From Zunongwangia sp. ESRF-bin46 (GTDB lineage Bacteria > Bacteroidota > Bacteroidia > Flavobacteriales > Flavobacteriaceae), in the NCBI GenBank assembly GCA_002631855.1, contig NTLF01000019.1, forward strand, positions 124,001 to 188,000: a stretch of 64,000 nt of DNA, in the 5' to 3' direction. The stretch's first letter is position 1. Each line of letters starts with the position of its first letter. Below the pieces are notes generated by a model that was not told the DNA's origin, did not search any database, and saw nothing but the letters and a program-made list of their open reading frames with translations. Made by a program: the position numbers and the translations under genes. Of the stretch, positions 24,703 to 32,861 are shown in pieces.

Positions 24703-24751
24703 ATGTAATCCAAATCTGCTACTTTTAAATCTTTGTTTAGAATCAATTACT

Positions 24752-27271
24752 ATGAAAAGAACGTTATTCCTATTTGCCCTTTTATCTTCATTTATTTCAA
24801 TCTCACAAGATTATTCGGTTGACTTAAATTATTACCTTCCAGACAATATTAACTACAATCAAAATATTCCTACGCCTAAAAGTATTATTGGCCATGAAGT
24901 GGGTGATTACCACATTACACATGATAAGTTAGTACAATATATGTATGCACTTGAAAAAGCTAGTGACCGTATTTCCATCGAAAACAGAGGAACAACATTT
25001 GAGGGCAGGCCGCTCATTTTAATAACCATTACTGCTCCTACCAACCACACCAACATAGAGGACATAAAAAAAACGCATGTTGCATTAACTGAGAAAAATT
25101 CGCAACAATTAAATACAGCAACAATGCCGGCTGTTGTATATCAAGGTTTTTCTATTCATGGAAACGAACCAAGTGGCTCTAATGCTGCATTAGCACTTGT
25201 ATACTATCTTGCTGCTGCAGAAGGCGCTGCAATTGATAATTTACTTAACAACACTGTCATTTTATTAGACCCTGCATTTAACCCAGATGGTTTACAACGC
25301 TTTGCCTATTGGGCTAATATGCATAAAAGTAGCACCCCAAATCCAGATCCGAACGATAGAGAGTTTGATGAAGTTTGGCCAGGCGGACGTACGAACCATT
25401 ATTGGTTTGATATGAATCGGGACTGGCTACCTGTACAGTTACCAGAAAGCCGTGCTCGTATTGAGACGTTTCATAACTGGTACCCAAATATATTGACCGA
25501 TCATCACGAAATGGGTTCTAATGCCAGCTTCTTTTTTCAGCCGGGAATTCCATCACGTACGCATCCACTTACGCCTAGCAAAAACCAGAAGCTAACAGGT
25601 GACATTGCAAAGTTCCATGCAAAAGCATTAGATAAAATTGGCAGTTTTTATTACACTGAAGAAAGCTTTGACGATTTTTACTACGGAAAAGGCTCTACTT
25701 TTCCCGATATAAATGGCTCAATAGGTATTCTGTTTGAACAAGCCTCATCTCGTGGCTCAGCACAAGAAACAAACAATGGAATATTAACTTTTCCATTTAC
25801 TATTCGCAATCAATTTACAGCTGCACTTTCTACACTTGAAGCAGCTGTTGATATGAGAACAGAGTTATTAGATTATCAAAGAGAGTTTTTTAAAAATGCT
25901 CGTAATGAAGTTTCAGGTAATGGTGCTATTCTTTTTGGTGACGAGCACGACGCTTCAAAAGTGTATCATTTAGCTGAAATTTTAAACCGTCATAAAATCA
26001 CATTTCACGAAGTAAAGCAGGATATAGAAAAAGATGGTAAAACATATAAAAAAGGAATGTCCTACCTTATTCCGAAGCAACAAAAACAACAACGCTTGGT
26101 AAAAGCAATGTTCGAAAAACGCACCAAATTTACTGATAGTTTGTTTTACGATGTAAGTGCGTGGACATTTCCTTTAGCATTTAACCTCAATTATACTGAA
26201 AATGCTACCATGGTGAATGCTGGACCTAAAGTAACCAATCTTGAAAGAAAACAACCAGCACTTCCAAAGCAATCAAACTATGCTTATTTAATGCAATGGC
26301 ATGATTATTATACACCTAAAGCGTTGAATATGGTCTTAGATAAAGGAATTCGTGCAAAAGTGGGCATGAAAACTTTTTCTATGAATGGCAAAGAGTACGA
26401 TTATGGTACTATTTTAATTCCAGTTCAAAATCAAAACCTATCTAAAGCTGAACTATTTGAGTTCATTAAAACCGTAAGCAAGCAATCTTTTGTAACCATT
26501 GACGCTGTTGAAACAGGACTGACCAAAGGAATTGATTTAGGAAGCAACCAATTTAGATCTTTAGATAAACCAAAAGTAGCCATGATTATAGGAGAAGGTA
26601 TCAATCCATATGATGCTGGTGAAATTTGGCACCTATTCGATACACGTTATAAGATGCAACTCACTAAACTAGATACCCGGAATTTTAAACGTACAGATTT
26701 AAGCCGTTACACCGACATTATCTTACCCAATAGTTGGGGCCAAGCCTTGGATAGTACAGACGCACAAAAACTAAAGACTTGGGTTAGAAACGGAGGAACT
26801 CTAATAGGTTATAAAAACGCAGGAAAATGGTTTGAAAAAAATAAACTTCTAAAGACTAAGTTTAAAACAAAGAAGGACACTGCCCAAGCTATTTCTTTTG
26901 AAGATAAAAGCAATTATTTTGGCGCTAAAGTGATTGGCGGCGCTATTTTTGAAACAAATCTGGATCGCTCCCACCCTATTGCATTTGGATATAGCGAAAG
27001 TACCCTTCCGGTTTTTAGAAATTCCACTATCTTTATGGAGGCTGATGTAAATAGCTATAACAATCCTATTCAATATACTAGTACACCGTTATTAAGTGGT
27101 TATATTTCAAAACCAAATTTAGAACAACTTAAAAGCACTTCTTCATTTAAAAAAGCATCGTTAGGGCGTGGTGAAGTTCTTTATTTTACTGACAATACAA
27201 ATTTCAGGGCTTTTTGGTACGGCACCAATAAACTACTAATGAATGCCATATTTTTTGGCGATAAAATGTAA
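24752..27271 (+). CDS. M14 zinc carboxypeptidase-family exported peptidase
   Basis: An 839-residue secreted or periplasmic enzyme (signal peptide 1-19, ends SIS/Q). The M14 domain spans about 50-380. The zinc motif GFSIHGNEPSGSNA gives His136 and Glu139. The third zinc His is in ILTDHHEMGSN, and a candidate catalytic Glu is in GILFEQASSRG. The remaining about 450 residues include a class I glutamine-amidotransferase-like region (AMIIGEGINPYDAGEIWHLFD, then LILPNSWG-like) near 605-700. This layout is common in large flavobacterial M14 proteins. It probably trims peptides outside the cytoplasm. It begins 50 nt after the PUR-gene terminator. Confidence 0.9.
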   Translation: MKRTLFLFALLSSFISISQDYSVDLNYYLPDNINYNQNIPTPKSIIGHEVGDYHITHDKLVQYMYALEKASDRISIENRGTTFEGRPLILITITAPTNHTNIEDIKKTHVALTEKNSQQLNTATMPAVVYQGFSIHGNEPSGSNAALALVYYLAAAEGAAIDNLLNNTVILLDPAFNPDGLQRFAYWANMHKSSTPNPDPNDREFDEVWPGGRTNHYWFDMNRDWLPVQLPESRARIETFHNWYPNILTDHHEMGSNASFFFQPGIPSRTHPLTPSKNQKLTGDIAKFHAKALDKIGSFYYTEESFDDFYYGKGSTFPDINGSIGILFEQASSRGSAQETNNGILTFPFTIRNQFTAALSTLEAAVDMRTELLDYQREFFKNARNEVSGNGAILFGDEHDASKVYHLAEILNRHKITFHEVKQDIEKDGKTYKKGMSYLIPKQQKQQRLVKAMFEKRTKFTDSLFYDVSAWTFPLAFNLNYTENATMVNAGPKVTNLERKQPALPKQSNYAYLMQWHDYYTPKALNMVLDKGIRAKVGMKTFSMNGKEYDYGTILIPVQNQNLSKAELFEFIKTVSKQSFVTIDAVETGLTKGIDLGSNQFRSLDKPKVAMIIGEGINPYDAGEIWHLFDTRYKMQLTKLDTRNFKRTDLSRYTDIILPNSWGQALDSTDAQKLKTWVRNGGTLIGYKNAGKWFEKNKLLKTKFKTKKDTAQAISFEDKSNYFGAKVIGGAIFETNLDRSHPIAFGYSESTLPVFRNSTIFMEADVNSYNNPIQYTSTPLLSGYISKPNLEQLKSTSSFKKASLGRGEVLYFTDNTNFRAFWYGTNKLLMNAIFFGDKM

Positions 27272-27314
27272 ATATTATCTATTTCAACTATAATATTACC
27301 TGTAATTTACACCA

Positions 27315-28307
27315 GTGAAAGTAGCTGTAGTCATACTCAATTGGAATGGAAAAGAACTTTTGCAAAAGTTTTTACCCTCAGTAGTCTCATATTCTGAAGA
27401 AGCAACTATCTACATAGCAGATAATGCATCGACCGATGATTCGGTTTCATTTATAAAAAACAATTTTCCTGAAGTTACAATCATTCAGAATAAAACAAAT
27501 GGGGGTTATGCAAAAGGGTATAATGATGCGCTTAAAAACCTACAAGAAGATGTTTTTGTTTTACTGAATAGTGATGTGGAGGTAATACAAAACTGGTTAC
27601 CACCTATTATAGAAGCATTTCAAAAAGAATCCAATCTTGTAGCAGCGCAACCAAAAATACTTGACTACAAAAACAAAGATTATTTTGAATATGCAGGTGC
27701 TGCCGGTGGATATATTGACGCTTTAGGATATCCATTTTGCCGCGGCCGTATTTTCGATACTATTGAAAAGGATACCGGACAGTATGATGACGTAAAAGAA
27801 ATATTCTGGGCTAGTGGTGCATGTTTGTTTATAAAAAATAGTGCTTTTCAAGAAACCGGAGGTTTTGATGAAGACTTTTTTGCCCATCAAGAAGAGATTG
27901 ATCTCTGTTGGAGATTACACAGTAATGGAGGTACAATTAAATATATAGGCGCCTCAAAAGTATATCATGTAGGAGGTGCAACATTAACTACTGCTAATCC
28001 AAAAAAAACATTTTATAACTTTAGAAATACGCTACTTGCATTACTAAAAAATGTAAAAGGACCTAAAGTCTTTTTACTGATAATTTTAAGGATGATCTTA
28101 GATGGCTTGGCAGGATTACAATTTTTGTTTCAAGGAAAAATTAAACATCTATTTGCAATTTTTAAAGCACATGTTAGTTTTTACAGTCTTTTATTTACTT
28201 TCTTGAAAAAGAGAAAATTACATGCTTCAAAATTTCAATATTATACTGTAAAATCTGTTATTTGGTCATATTTTGCCCGAAACAAACAACGTTTTAACGA
28301 CCTCTGA
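27315..28307 (+). CDS. Glycosyltransferase family 2
   Basis: The start is GTG at 27315 (VKVAVVILNWNGKELLQKF), with no better in-frame ATG. The 330-residue enzyme has the GT-A fold: the nucleotide-binding start VVILNWNG, IADNASTDDS, NGGYAKGYN, the metal-binding DxD-like LLNSDVEV and the catalytic EEID in AHQEEIDLCWRL. A C-terminal pair of hydrophobic helices near 235-290 suggests membrane association. It is rhamnosyltransferase-like (dTDP-rhamnosyl transferase RfbF style), but the donor sugar is not certain. The gene stands alone rather than in a polysaccharide cluster; the next gene is an OmpA-type lipoprotein. Confidence 0.9.
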   Translation: MKVAVVILNWNGKELLQKFLPSVVSYSEEATIYIADNASTDDSVSFIKNNFPEVTIIQNKTNGGYAKGYNDALKNLQEDVFVLLNSDVEVIQNWLPPIIEAFQKESNLVAAQPKILDYKNKDYFEYAGAAGGYIDALGYPFCRGRIFDTIEKDTGQYDDVKEIFWASGACLFIKNSAFQETGGFDEDFFAHQEEIDLCWRLHSNGGTIKYIGASKVYHVGGATLTTANPKKTFYNFRNTLLALLKNVKGPKVFLLIILRMILDGLAGLQFLFQGKIKHLFAIFKAHVSFYSLLFTFLKKRKLHASKFQYYTVKSVIWSYFARNKQRFNDL

Positions 28308-28391
28308 TAAATTTTACTTAAAGTATTGTTAATCGTTATTAAGCTACTCTTGCTTTTAATAATTTTGGATAACCATATAAACAAGATAATT

Positions 28392-29252
28392 ATGAAAAAA
28401 ATATTGATTCTAGCAGTTTGCTCTGGCCTTTTGTTTACTTCGTGTGTTTCAAAAAAGAAATACGCTGAGTTACAAGACAAGCAAGAAAAAACACAAGACT
28501 TATTAAACACAGCAACCGTTAAATTAAACGATTGCCTTTCTGAGAAATCAGGATTAGAAGCTCAAAATAGTTCGTTAAAAAGTCAAGTAGCTTCATTAAA
28601 TGCTACTAATGGTGATTTAATTAGACAAATTGGAGACTTCACAGACCTTACTAAAAAAGGTGCTGAAAACTTAGAAAAGTCTTTAGAAAGCTTAAAAGAG
28701 AAAGATCTTACCATTCGTAAATTACAAGATGCTGTTACACGTCGTGATTCTGTAAACCTTGCACTGGTACAAAGTTTAAAAGGTGCAATTGGAAACTTAG
28801 ACGACGAGGATATTGAGATTAGCGTTGAAAAAGGTGTGGTTTATGTGAATATTTCAGATAAACTATTATTCCGTAGTGGAAGTTACCAAATCACCAGCAA
28901 AGCTCGTGAAGTACTTGGTAAAGTAGCTACTGTGGTTAAAAACAAACCAGACTTCGAATTTTTAGTTGAAGGTCACACAGATACTGATCCTATTAGTACA
29001 GGTTGTATTAAAGACAACTGGGATTTAAGTGTACTTCGCGCAACAGCAGTTGTTAGAACCCTTCAGGATGACTTTGGAGTTGCCCCAGCACGTATGACGG
29101 CTGGAGGACGTAGTGAATATATTCCAATTGCTGGCAATGATACTTCTGCAGGGAAGGCTAAAAACCGTAGAACACGTATTGTAGTATTGCCTAAAATTGA
29201 TCAATTCTATAATATGATTGAAGAAGGTCTTAAAGACCCTAAAATCAACTAA
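28392..29252 (+). CDS. OmpA-family lipoprotein
   Basis: Start chosen at ATG 28392 (MKKILILAVCSGLLFTSC), giving a lipobox with Cys18; an upstream in-frame ATG would bury the signal. The 286-residue protein has a long coiled-coil at about 25-130, with Lys/Glu/Leu heptads including KSLESLKEKDLTIRKLQ. An OmpA-like peptidoglycan-binding domain follows at about 145-280, with VEGHTDTDPI and NRRTRIVV (the diaminopimelate-contacting Asp and Arg). It probably links the outer membrane to the cell wall. A perfect terminator follows. Confidence 0.93.
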   Translation: MKKILILAVCSGLLFTSCVSKKKYAELQDKQEKTQDLLNTATVKLNDCLSEKSGLEAQNSSLKSQVASLNATNGDLIRQIGDFTDLTKKGAENLEKSLESLKEKDLTIRKLQDAVTRRDSVNLALVQSLKGAIGNLDDEDIEISVEKGVVYVNISDKLLFRSGSYQITSKAREVLGKVATVVKNKPDFEFLVEGHTDTDPISTGCIKDNWDLSVLRATAVVRTLQDDFGVAPARMTAGGRSEYIPIAGNDTSAGKAKNRRTRIVVLPKIDQFYNMIEEGLKDPKIN

Positions 29253-29280
29253 GATTTCAAAATCTTAAAATAATTTAAAA

Positions 29281-29303
29281 CCCGGCAAATTGCCGGGTTT
29301 TTT
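29281..29303 (+). terminator. Terminator after the OmpA gene
   Basis: CCCGGCA (29281-29287) pairs with TGCCGGG (29291-29297) around AAT, followed by a long T-run. Confidence 0.9.
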
Positions 29304-29317
29304 TAGCTACATTAGTA

Positions 29318-30154
29318 ATGGTTATGAAAAAAGATGAAGAAAATATCATCGAAAAGTTTTATCAAGCTTTTGAACATTTAGATGCCGAACGCATGGTAGA
29401 AACCTATCATGACGATGTTACGTTTGAAGATCCAGCTTTTGGCATATTACGTGGTGAAAAAGCAAAAAATATGTGGCGCATGCTTTGTAGTTCGCAACAA
29501 GGAAAGGACTTTAAAGTAAAAACTACGCATATAGAATATACCCCAGAAAGAGGCACTGCTCGTTGGGAAGCTTATTATACCTTCGGAAAAAAACAAAGAA
29601 AAGTACATAACGTAATCAATGCCAAATTTGAATTTAAAGACGGTAAGATCATCAACCATTTAGACAGCTTCAATCTATATAAATGGTCAAGTCAATCAAT
29701 GGGAATAACAGGATTTTTATTAGGATGGACAGCTTTTTTTAAAAAAAGTCTAAACAAAAAAACGCATATGCGTCTCTCTCAGTTTGAAAAAAACAAAAAA
29801 ATAAATAATGCTATGGAATCTATAACTACAAATTGGACACGCAAAGAATTAAAAGCTTATATCCTATTATACTGCGCACACGCAGATTTTATTGAAACCC
29901 AAGAAGAGGTAAATTACATAAAGACCAAGGTAAGTGATGCTGAATATAAGAAAATTCATAAGGAGTTTGAGGACGACAGTGACTATGAAAGTATTCAAAA
30001 AATTGAATATACAGTAGAAAAGTACAATTACAGCAAGGAAGAAATACACACTCTTTTTGAGCGCATTAAGGAATTGTTTTATCTAGATGGAGAGTATAGT
30101 GCTGCCGAACAAAGTATTTTTATTGGTCTTAAACATTTATTGGGAAAAAACTAA
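29318..30154 (+). CDS. NTF2/SnoaL-like domain fused to a TerB-like helical domain
   Basis: A 278-residue cytosolic protein with two parts. Residues 5-130 form an NTF2/SnoaL-like alpha+beta barrel (FYQAFEHLDAERMVETYHDDVTFEDPAFG, then GKIINHLDSFNLYKW); such pockets bind small hydrophobic ligands or act as isomerases. Residues about 165-278 are a separate all-helical domain with acidic residues (YILLYCAHADFIETQEEVNYIK, LFYLDGEYSAAEQ), resembling TerB-like calcium or metal-binding bundles. The SnoaL domain is normally a stand-alone gene in relatives. The frame is continuous with no internal stop, so this reads as a genuine fusion. ATG 29318 or 29324 are both possible starts. It is convergent with the Sua5 gene, and the stop codons overlap by 2 nt. 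Confidence 0.75.
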   Translation: MVMKKDEENIIEKFYQAFEHLDAERMVETYHDDVTFEDPAFGILRGEKAKNMWRMLCSSQQGKDFKVKTTHIEYTPERGTARWEAYYTFGKKQRKVHNVINAKFEFKDGKIINHLDSFNLYKWSSQSMGITGFLLGWTAFFKKSLNKKTHMRLSQFEKNKKINNAMESITTNWTRKELKAYILLYCAHADFIETQEEVNYIKTKVSDAEYKKIHKEFEDDSDYESIQKIEYTVEKYNYSKEEIHTLFERIKELFYLDGEYSAAEQSIFIGLKHLLGKN

Positions 30155-30768
30155 ATTTCCAGGCTTCCTTTGCCTTCCCTAATCAGTTCAGGTTCATCCC
30201 CTGTTAAATCGATTACCGTGGAAGGTATGTTATCTCCATAACCACCATCTACAACCACATCGACAAGCTTTTCCCATTTTTCAAAAATAAGTTCTGGGTC
30301 GGTTGTATACTCAATTACTTCATCTTCGTCTTTTATGGAAGTTGAAACAATTGGGTTACCCAATTCCCTAACAATAGCACGAGTAATATTATTATCTGGA
30401 ACCCGAATACCCACTTCTTTTTTCTTTTTAAAAACTGTAGGCAAATTGTTATTTCCTGGAAGTATAAAGGTATAAGGTCCCGGCAATGCACGCTTTAAAA
30501 TTTTAAAAGTTGACGTATTTATTTGCCGCACATAGTCTGAAAGATTGCTTAAATCTTCACAAACAAACGAAAAGTTAGCTTTTTCAAGTTTTACACCTTT
30601 TAATTGTGCTACCCTCTCTAAGGCTCTATTATTAGTAATGTCGCACCCTAAAGCATATACCGTATCGCTAGGGTAGATAACCAACCCGCCATCTCTTATT
30701 ATTTTCACAATTTTCTTAACCTCTTTAGGGTTTGGGTTTTCTTCGTAAAGTTTAATAAATTCTGCCAT
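30151..30768 (-). CDS. L-threonylcarbamoyladenylate synthase (Sua5/YrdC/YciO family)
   Basis: A 205-residue enzyme of the YrdC fold that makes threonylcarbamoyl-AMP from Thr, bicarbonate and ATP, the first step to the t6A37 modification of ANN-decoding tRNAs. The N-terminal motif IIRDGGLVIYPSDTVYALGCD and the later SFVCEDLSNLSDYV, RALPGPYTFIL and VSTSI segments match the family. It has no C-terminal Sua5 extension. Some YciO members with this length have uncertain catalytic status, so the exact paralog is open. Its stop (TAG at 30151-30153) overlaps the stop of the converging fusion gene. Confidence 0.9.
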   Translation of the reverse strand: MAEFIKLYEENPNPKEVKKIVKIIRDGGLVIYPSDTVYALGCDITNNRALERVAQLKGVKLEKANFSFVCEDLSNLSDYVRQINTSTFKILKRALPGPYTFILPGNNNLPTVFKKKKEVGIRVPDNNITRAIVRELGNPIVSTSIKDEDEVIEYTTDPELIFEKWEKLVDVVVDGGYGDNIPSTVIDLTGDEPELIREGKGSLEI

Positions 30769-30922
30769 AGCAACTTTTTTTTAGGGTATTCTAAAGATAC
30801 TTTTATTCTTTTTATATTCAAAAAAAGGTTTCGGTATATAGTATTTTTTTTCTTCGAGTAGTCCCATACAATCTATTTAACGAATATGCGTTGTAGCACA
30901 ATAGATATTAAAATTAACTTTA

Positions 30923-31804
30923 ATGAAAAAGGGCTTCCTCACCATAGTTTTTACAATTAGCTTGCTTTTAACAGCCTGCAGCGGAGAAAATAATCCCGAA
31001 ATTGAAACTAACGATCAACCACTTGCTGAAGAAGTTAACTTAAATATTTCTTATGGTGAAAACCCTCAACAATTGTATGATTTGTATTTGCCAGAAGGCA
31101 GGTCTTCTGAAAAAACAAAGGTTATTATCCTTATTCACGGTGGTGGCTGGATAGAAGGTGATAAAGAAGATATGGGCGATTACATACCTATTTTAAAAGA
31201 AAAGCACCCTGACCACGCTATAGTCAATATGAATTATGTTTTAGCAAATCCACCTTCAATCCCGGCATTCCCCAATCAGTTTTTAAATTTGGACCAAGTA
31301 ATCAATCAATTGACGCAAGAAAGTGAGGAGTTGGACATACTTCCCGAATTTGGTTTAATTGGTGCAAGTGCCGGTGCACATATAGCTTTACAATATGATT
31401 ACGTCTATGATACCGAAGATAGGGTGAAAATGGTTTGTGATATTGTGGGACCAACAGATTTTACTGATCCGTTTTATACCGAAAATCCAAATTTTCAGGT
31501 ATTGCTCGATGCGTTAGTAGATGAATCTGCTTATCCTGAAAACAGTAATATTGCCGAGCTATTAAGTCCTTCCTTACAAGTAACTGAAAACAGCAGCCCT
31601 ACTATCCTATTCTATGGTGACGAGGACCCACTGGTTCCATTAAGTAATGGTGAAATACTTCATACTGAATTATCAAACCACATGGTGACCAACAGCTTTA
31701 CAGTGTATAGTGGTGGTCACGGCGATTGGAGTGATTCTTCAAACTTAGATTTACAAATTCAACTAAGTTCGTTCATTAAAGAACATCTTACAATTTCTGA
31801 ATAA
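30923..31804 (+). CDS. Alpha/beta-hydrolase lipoprotein (copy 1 of a tandem pair)
   Basis: A 293-residue lipoprotein (lipobox TAC, Cys19). The hydrolase fold carries the oxyanion motif HGGGW near residue 72, the nucleophile elbow GASAGAH, an Asp in YGDEDPLVPL and a His in GGHGDW. This is the BD-FAE/acetyl-esterase-like type. It is highly similar along the whole length to the next gene (for example VGPTDFTDPFY and FGLIGASAGAHIA), so the two arose by tandem duplication. It may remove acyl groups from glycans or other substrates at the cell surface; the substrate is unknown. Confidence 0.88.
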   Translation: MKKGFLTIVFTISLLLTACSGENNPEIETNDQPLAEEVNLNISYGENPQQLYDLYLPEGRSSEKTKVIILIHGGGWIEGDKEDMGDYIPILKEKHPDHAIVNMNYVLANPPSIPAFPNQFLNLDQVINQLTQESEELDILPEFGLIGASAGAHIALQYDYVYDTEDRVKMVCDIVGPTDFTDPFYTENPNFQVLLDALVDESAYPENSNIAELLSPSLQVTENSSPTILFYGDEDPLVPLSNGEILHTELSNHMVTNSFTVYSGGHGDWSDSSNLDLQIQLSSFIKEHLTISE

Positions 31805-31892
31805 AATCAAGGCTAATTTATAGCTAAGAAATTTCAATGTTAAGAAAAATGGAAATACTTTCATAAGATTTTTTTTTAACATTTATTTCGTA

Positions 31893-31900
31893 TAAATTTG
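31893..31900 (+). promoter_or_regulatory. -7 element before the second hydrolase gene
   Basis: TAAATTTG matches TAnnTTTG exactly, 17 nt before the ATG at 31918. No clear TTG at the right distance. It suggests independent expression of the second copy. Confidence 0.45.
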
Positions 31901-31917
31901 TATTTAAACTTGTTTTT

Positions 31918-32850
31918 ATGCATTTTATCCGATTTATTTCCGTTTTATTATCTCTTGCGGTCATCGTCACATCATGTTCTTCTGATGAAGTTACAGGTAA
32001 TGTTGCTGAAGATTCTAGTTATACATTAGCTATCAAGAAAGCTTTGCCAAAGTATCCTGTAAGTGCAATTCGCTCCCCTAAAGAAATTATAGAAAATTTA
32101 CCCTACGGGGACCACCCGCAACAAGTTTATGATATTTACCTACCGGAAGGTCGTTCTGCTAAAAAAACGAAGGTCCTGATACTGTTGCATGGCGGTGGGT
32201 GGATAAATGGTGATAAACAAGGCATGGAACAATATATTGATGAAATTCAGAGAAAAAATCCCAACCATGCAATTGTTAACATGAATTATGTGCTTGCAAA
32301 CCAACACACACCTGCTTTCCCAAACCAGTTCGATGATTTGCACACTTTAATCAAAGTGTTGACGAACAATTATAAAGATTTACAAATACAACCAGAATTT
32401 GGGCTTATTGGAGCAAGTGCAGGCGCACATATAGCTATGATGTACGATTACTATTATGATACTTTTGATATTGTAAAATTTGTTTGCAGTATGGTTGGCC
32501 CAACTGATTTTACAGACCCTTTTTATCAAAACAGACCAGATTTTGAAGAATTAATGGATCTGCTAGTTGATGAAAAAACATACCCAAACATCTCAGAAAA
32601 CTTAGAAGTATTAAGCCCCGCACATCAAATTAACCAAGACAGTAGTCCAACTATTATGTTTTATGGCTTAGAAGACCCTATTGTACCTATTAATAATGCT
32701 TATGTATTAAAAGAAGAGTTGACTGAAAATAACATTGATAAGAGCTTCCATACCTATAACGGCGGACATAATAATTGGACAGAAGCCGATTATGAAAACC
32801 TGCACAATGAATTATCATTATTCATTAATGAGCATTTAGCTATACAATAA
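31918..32850 (+). CDS. Alpha/beta-hydrolase lipoprotein (copy 2 of a tandem pair)
   Basis: A 310-residue paralog of the preceding gene. It has its own lipoprotein signal (MHFIRFISVLLSLAVIVTSC, Cys20), a longer N-terminal linker, HGGGW, GASAGAH, LEDPIVP and GGHNNW. Differences concentrate in the signal peptide, linker and around the nucleophile-proximal loop (MYDYYYDTFDIVKFVC). It has a likely promoter of its own at 31893-31900. It ends 12 nt before the stop of the converging UvrD gene. The pair may differ in substrate or expression. Confidence 0.88.
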   Translation: MHFIRFISVLLSLAVIVTSCSSDEVTGNVAEDSSYTLAIKKALPKYPVSAIRSPKEIIENLPYGDHPQQVYDIYLPEGRSAKKTKVLILLHGGGWINGDKQGMEQYIDEIQRKNPNHAIVNMNYVLANQHTPAFPNQFDDLHTLIKVLTNNYKDLQIQPEFGLIGASAGAHIAMMYDYYYDTFDIVKFVCSMVGPTDFTDPFYQNRPDFEELMDLLVDEKTYPNISENLEVLSPAHQINQDSSPTIMFYGLEDPIVPINNAYVLKEELTENNIDKSFHTYNGGHNNWTEADYENLHNELSLFINEHLAIQ

Positions 32851-32861
32851 AAACATAAAGG

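Noticed and set aside
29810-29840. A split of the NTF2-TerB protein into two genes at ATG 29814
   Set aside because: There is no stop, repeat or frameshift at the join; the frame is continuous, so one fusion protein is simpler. Still worth checking in relatives.
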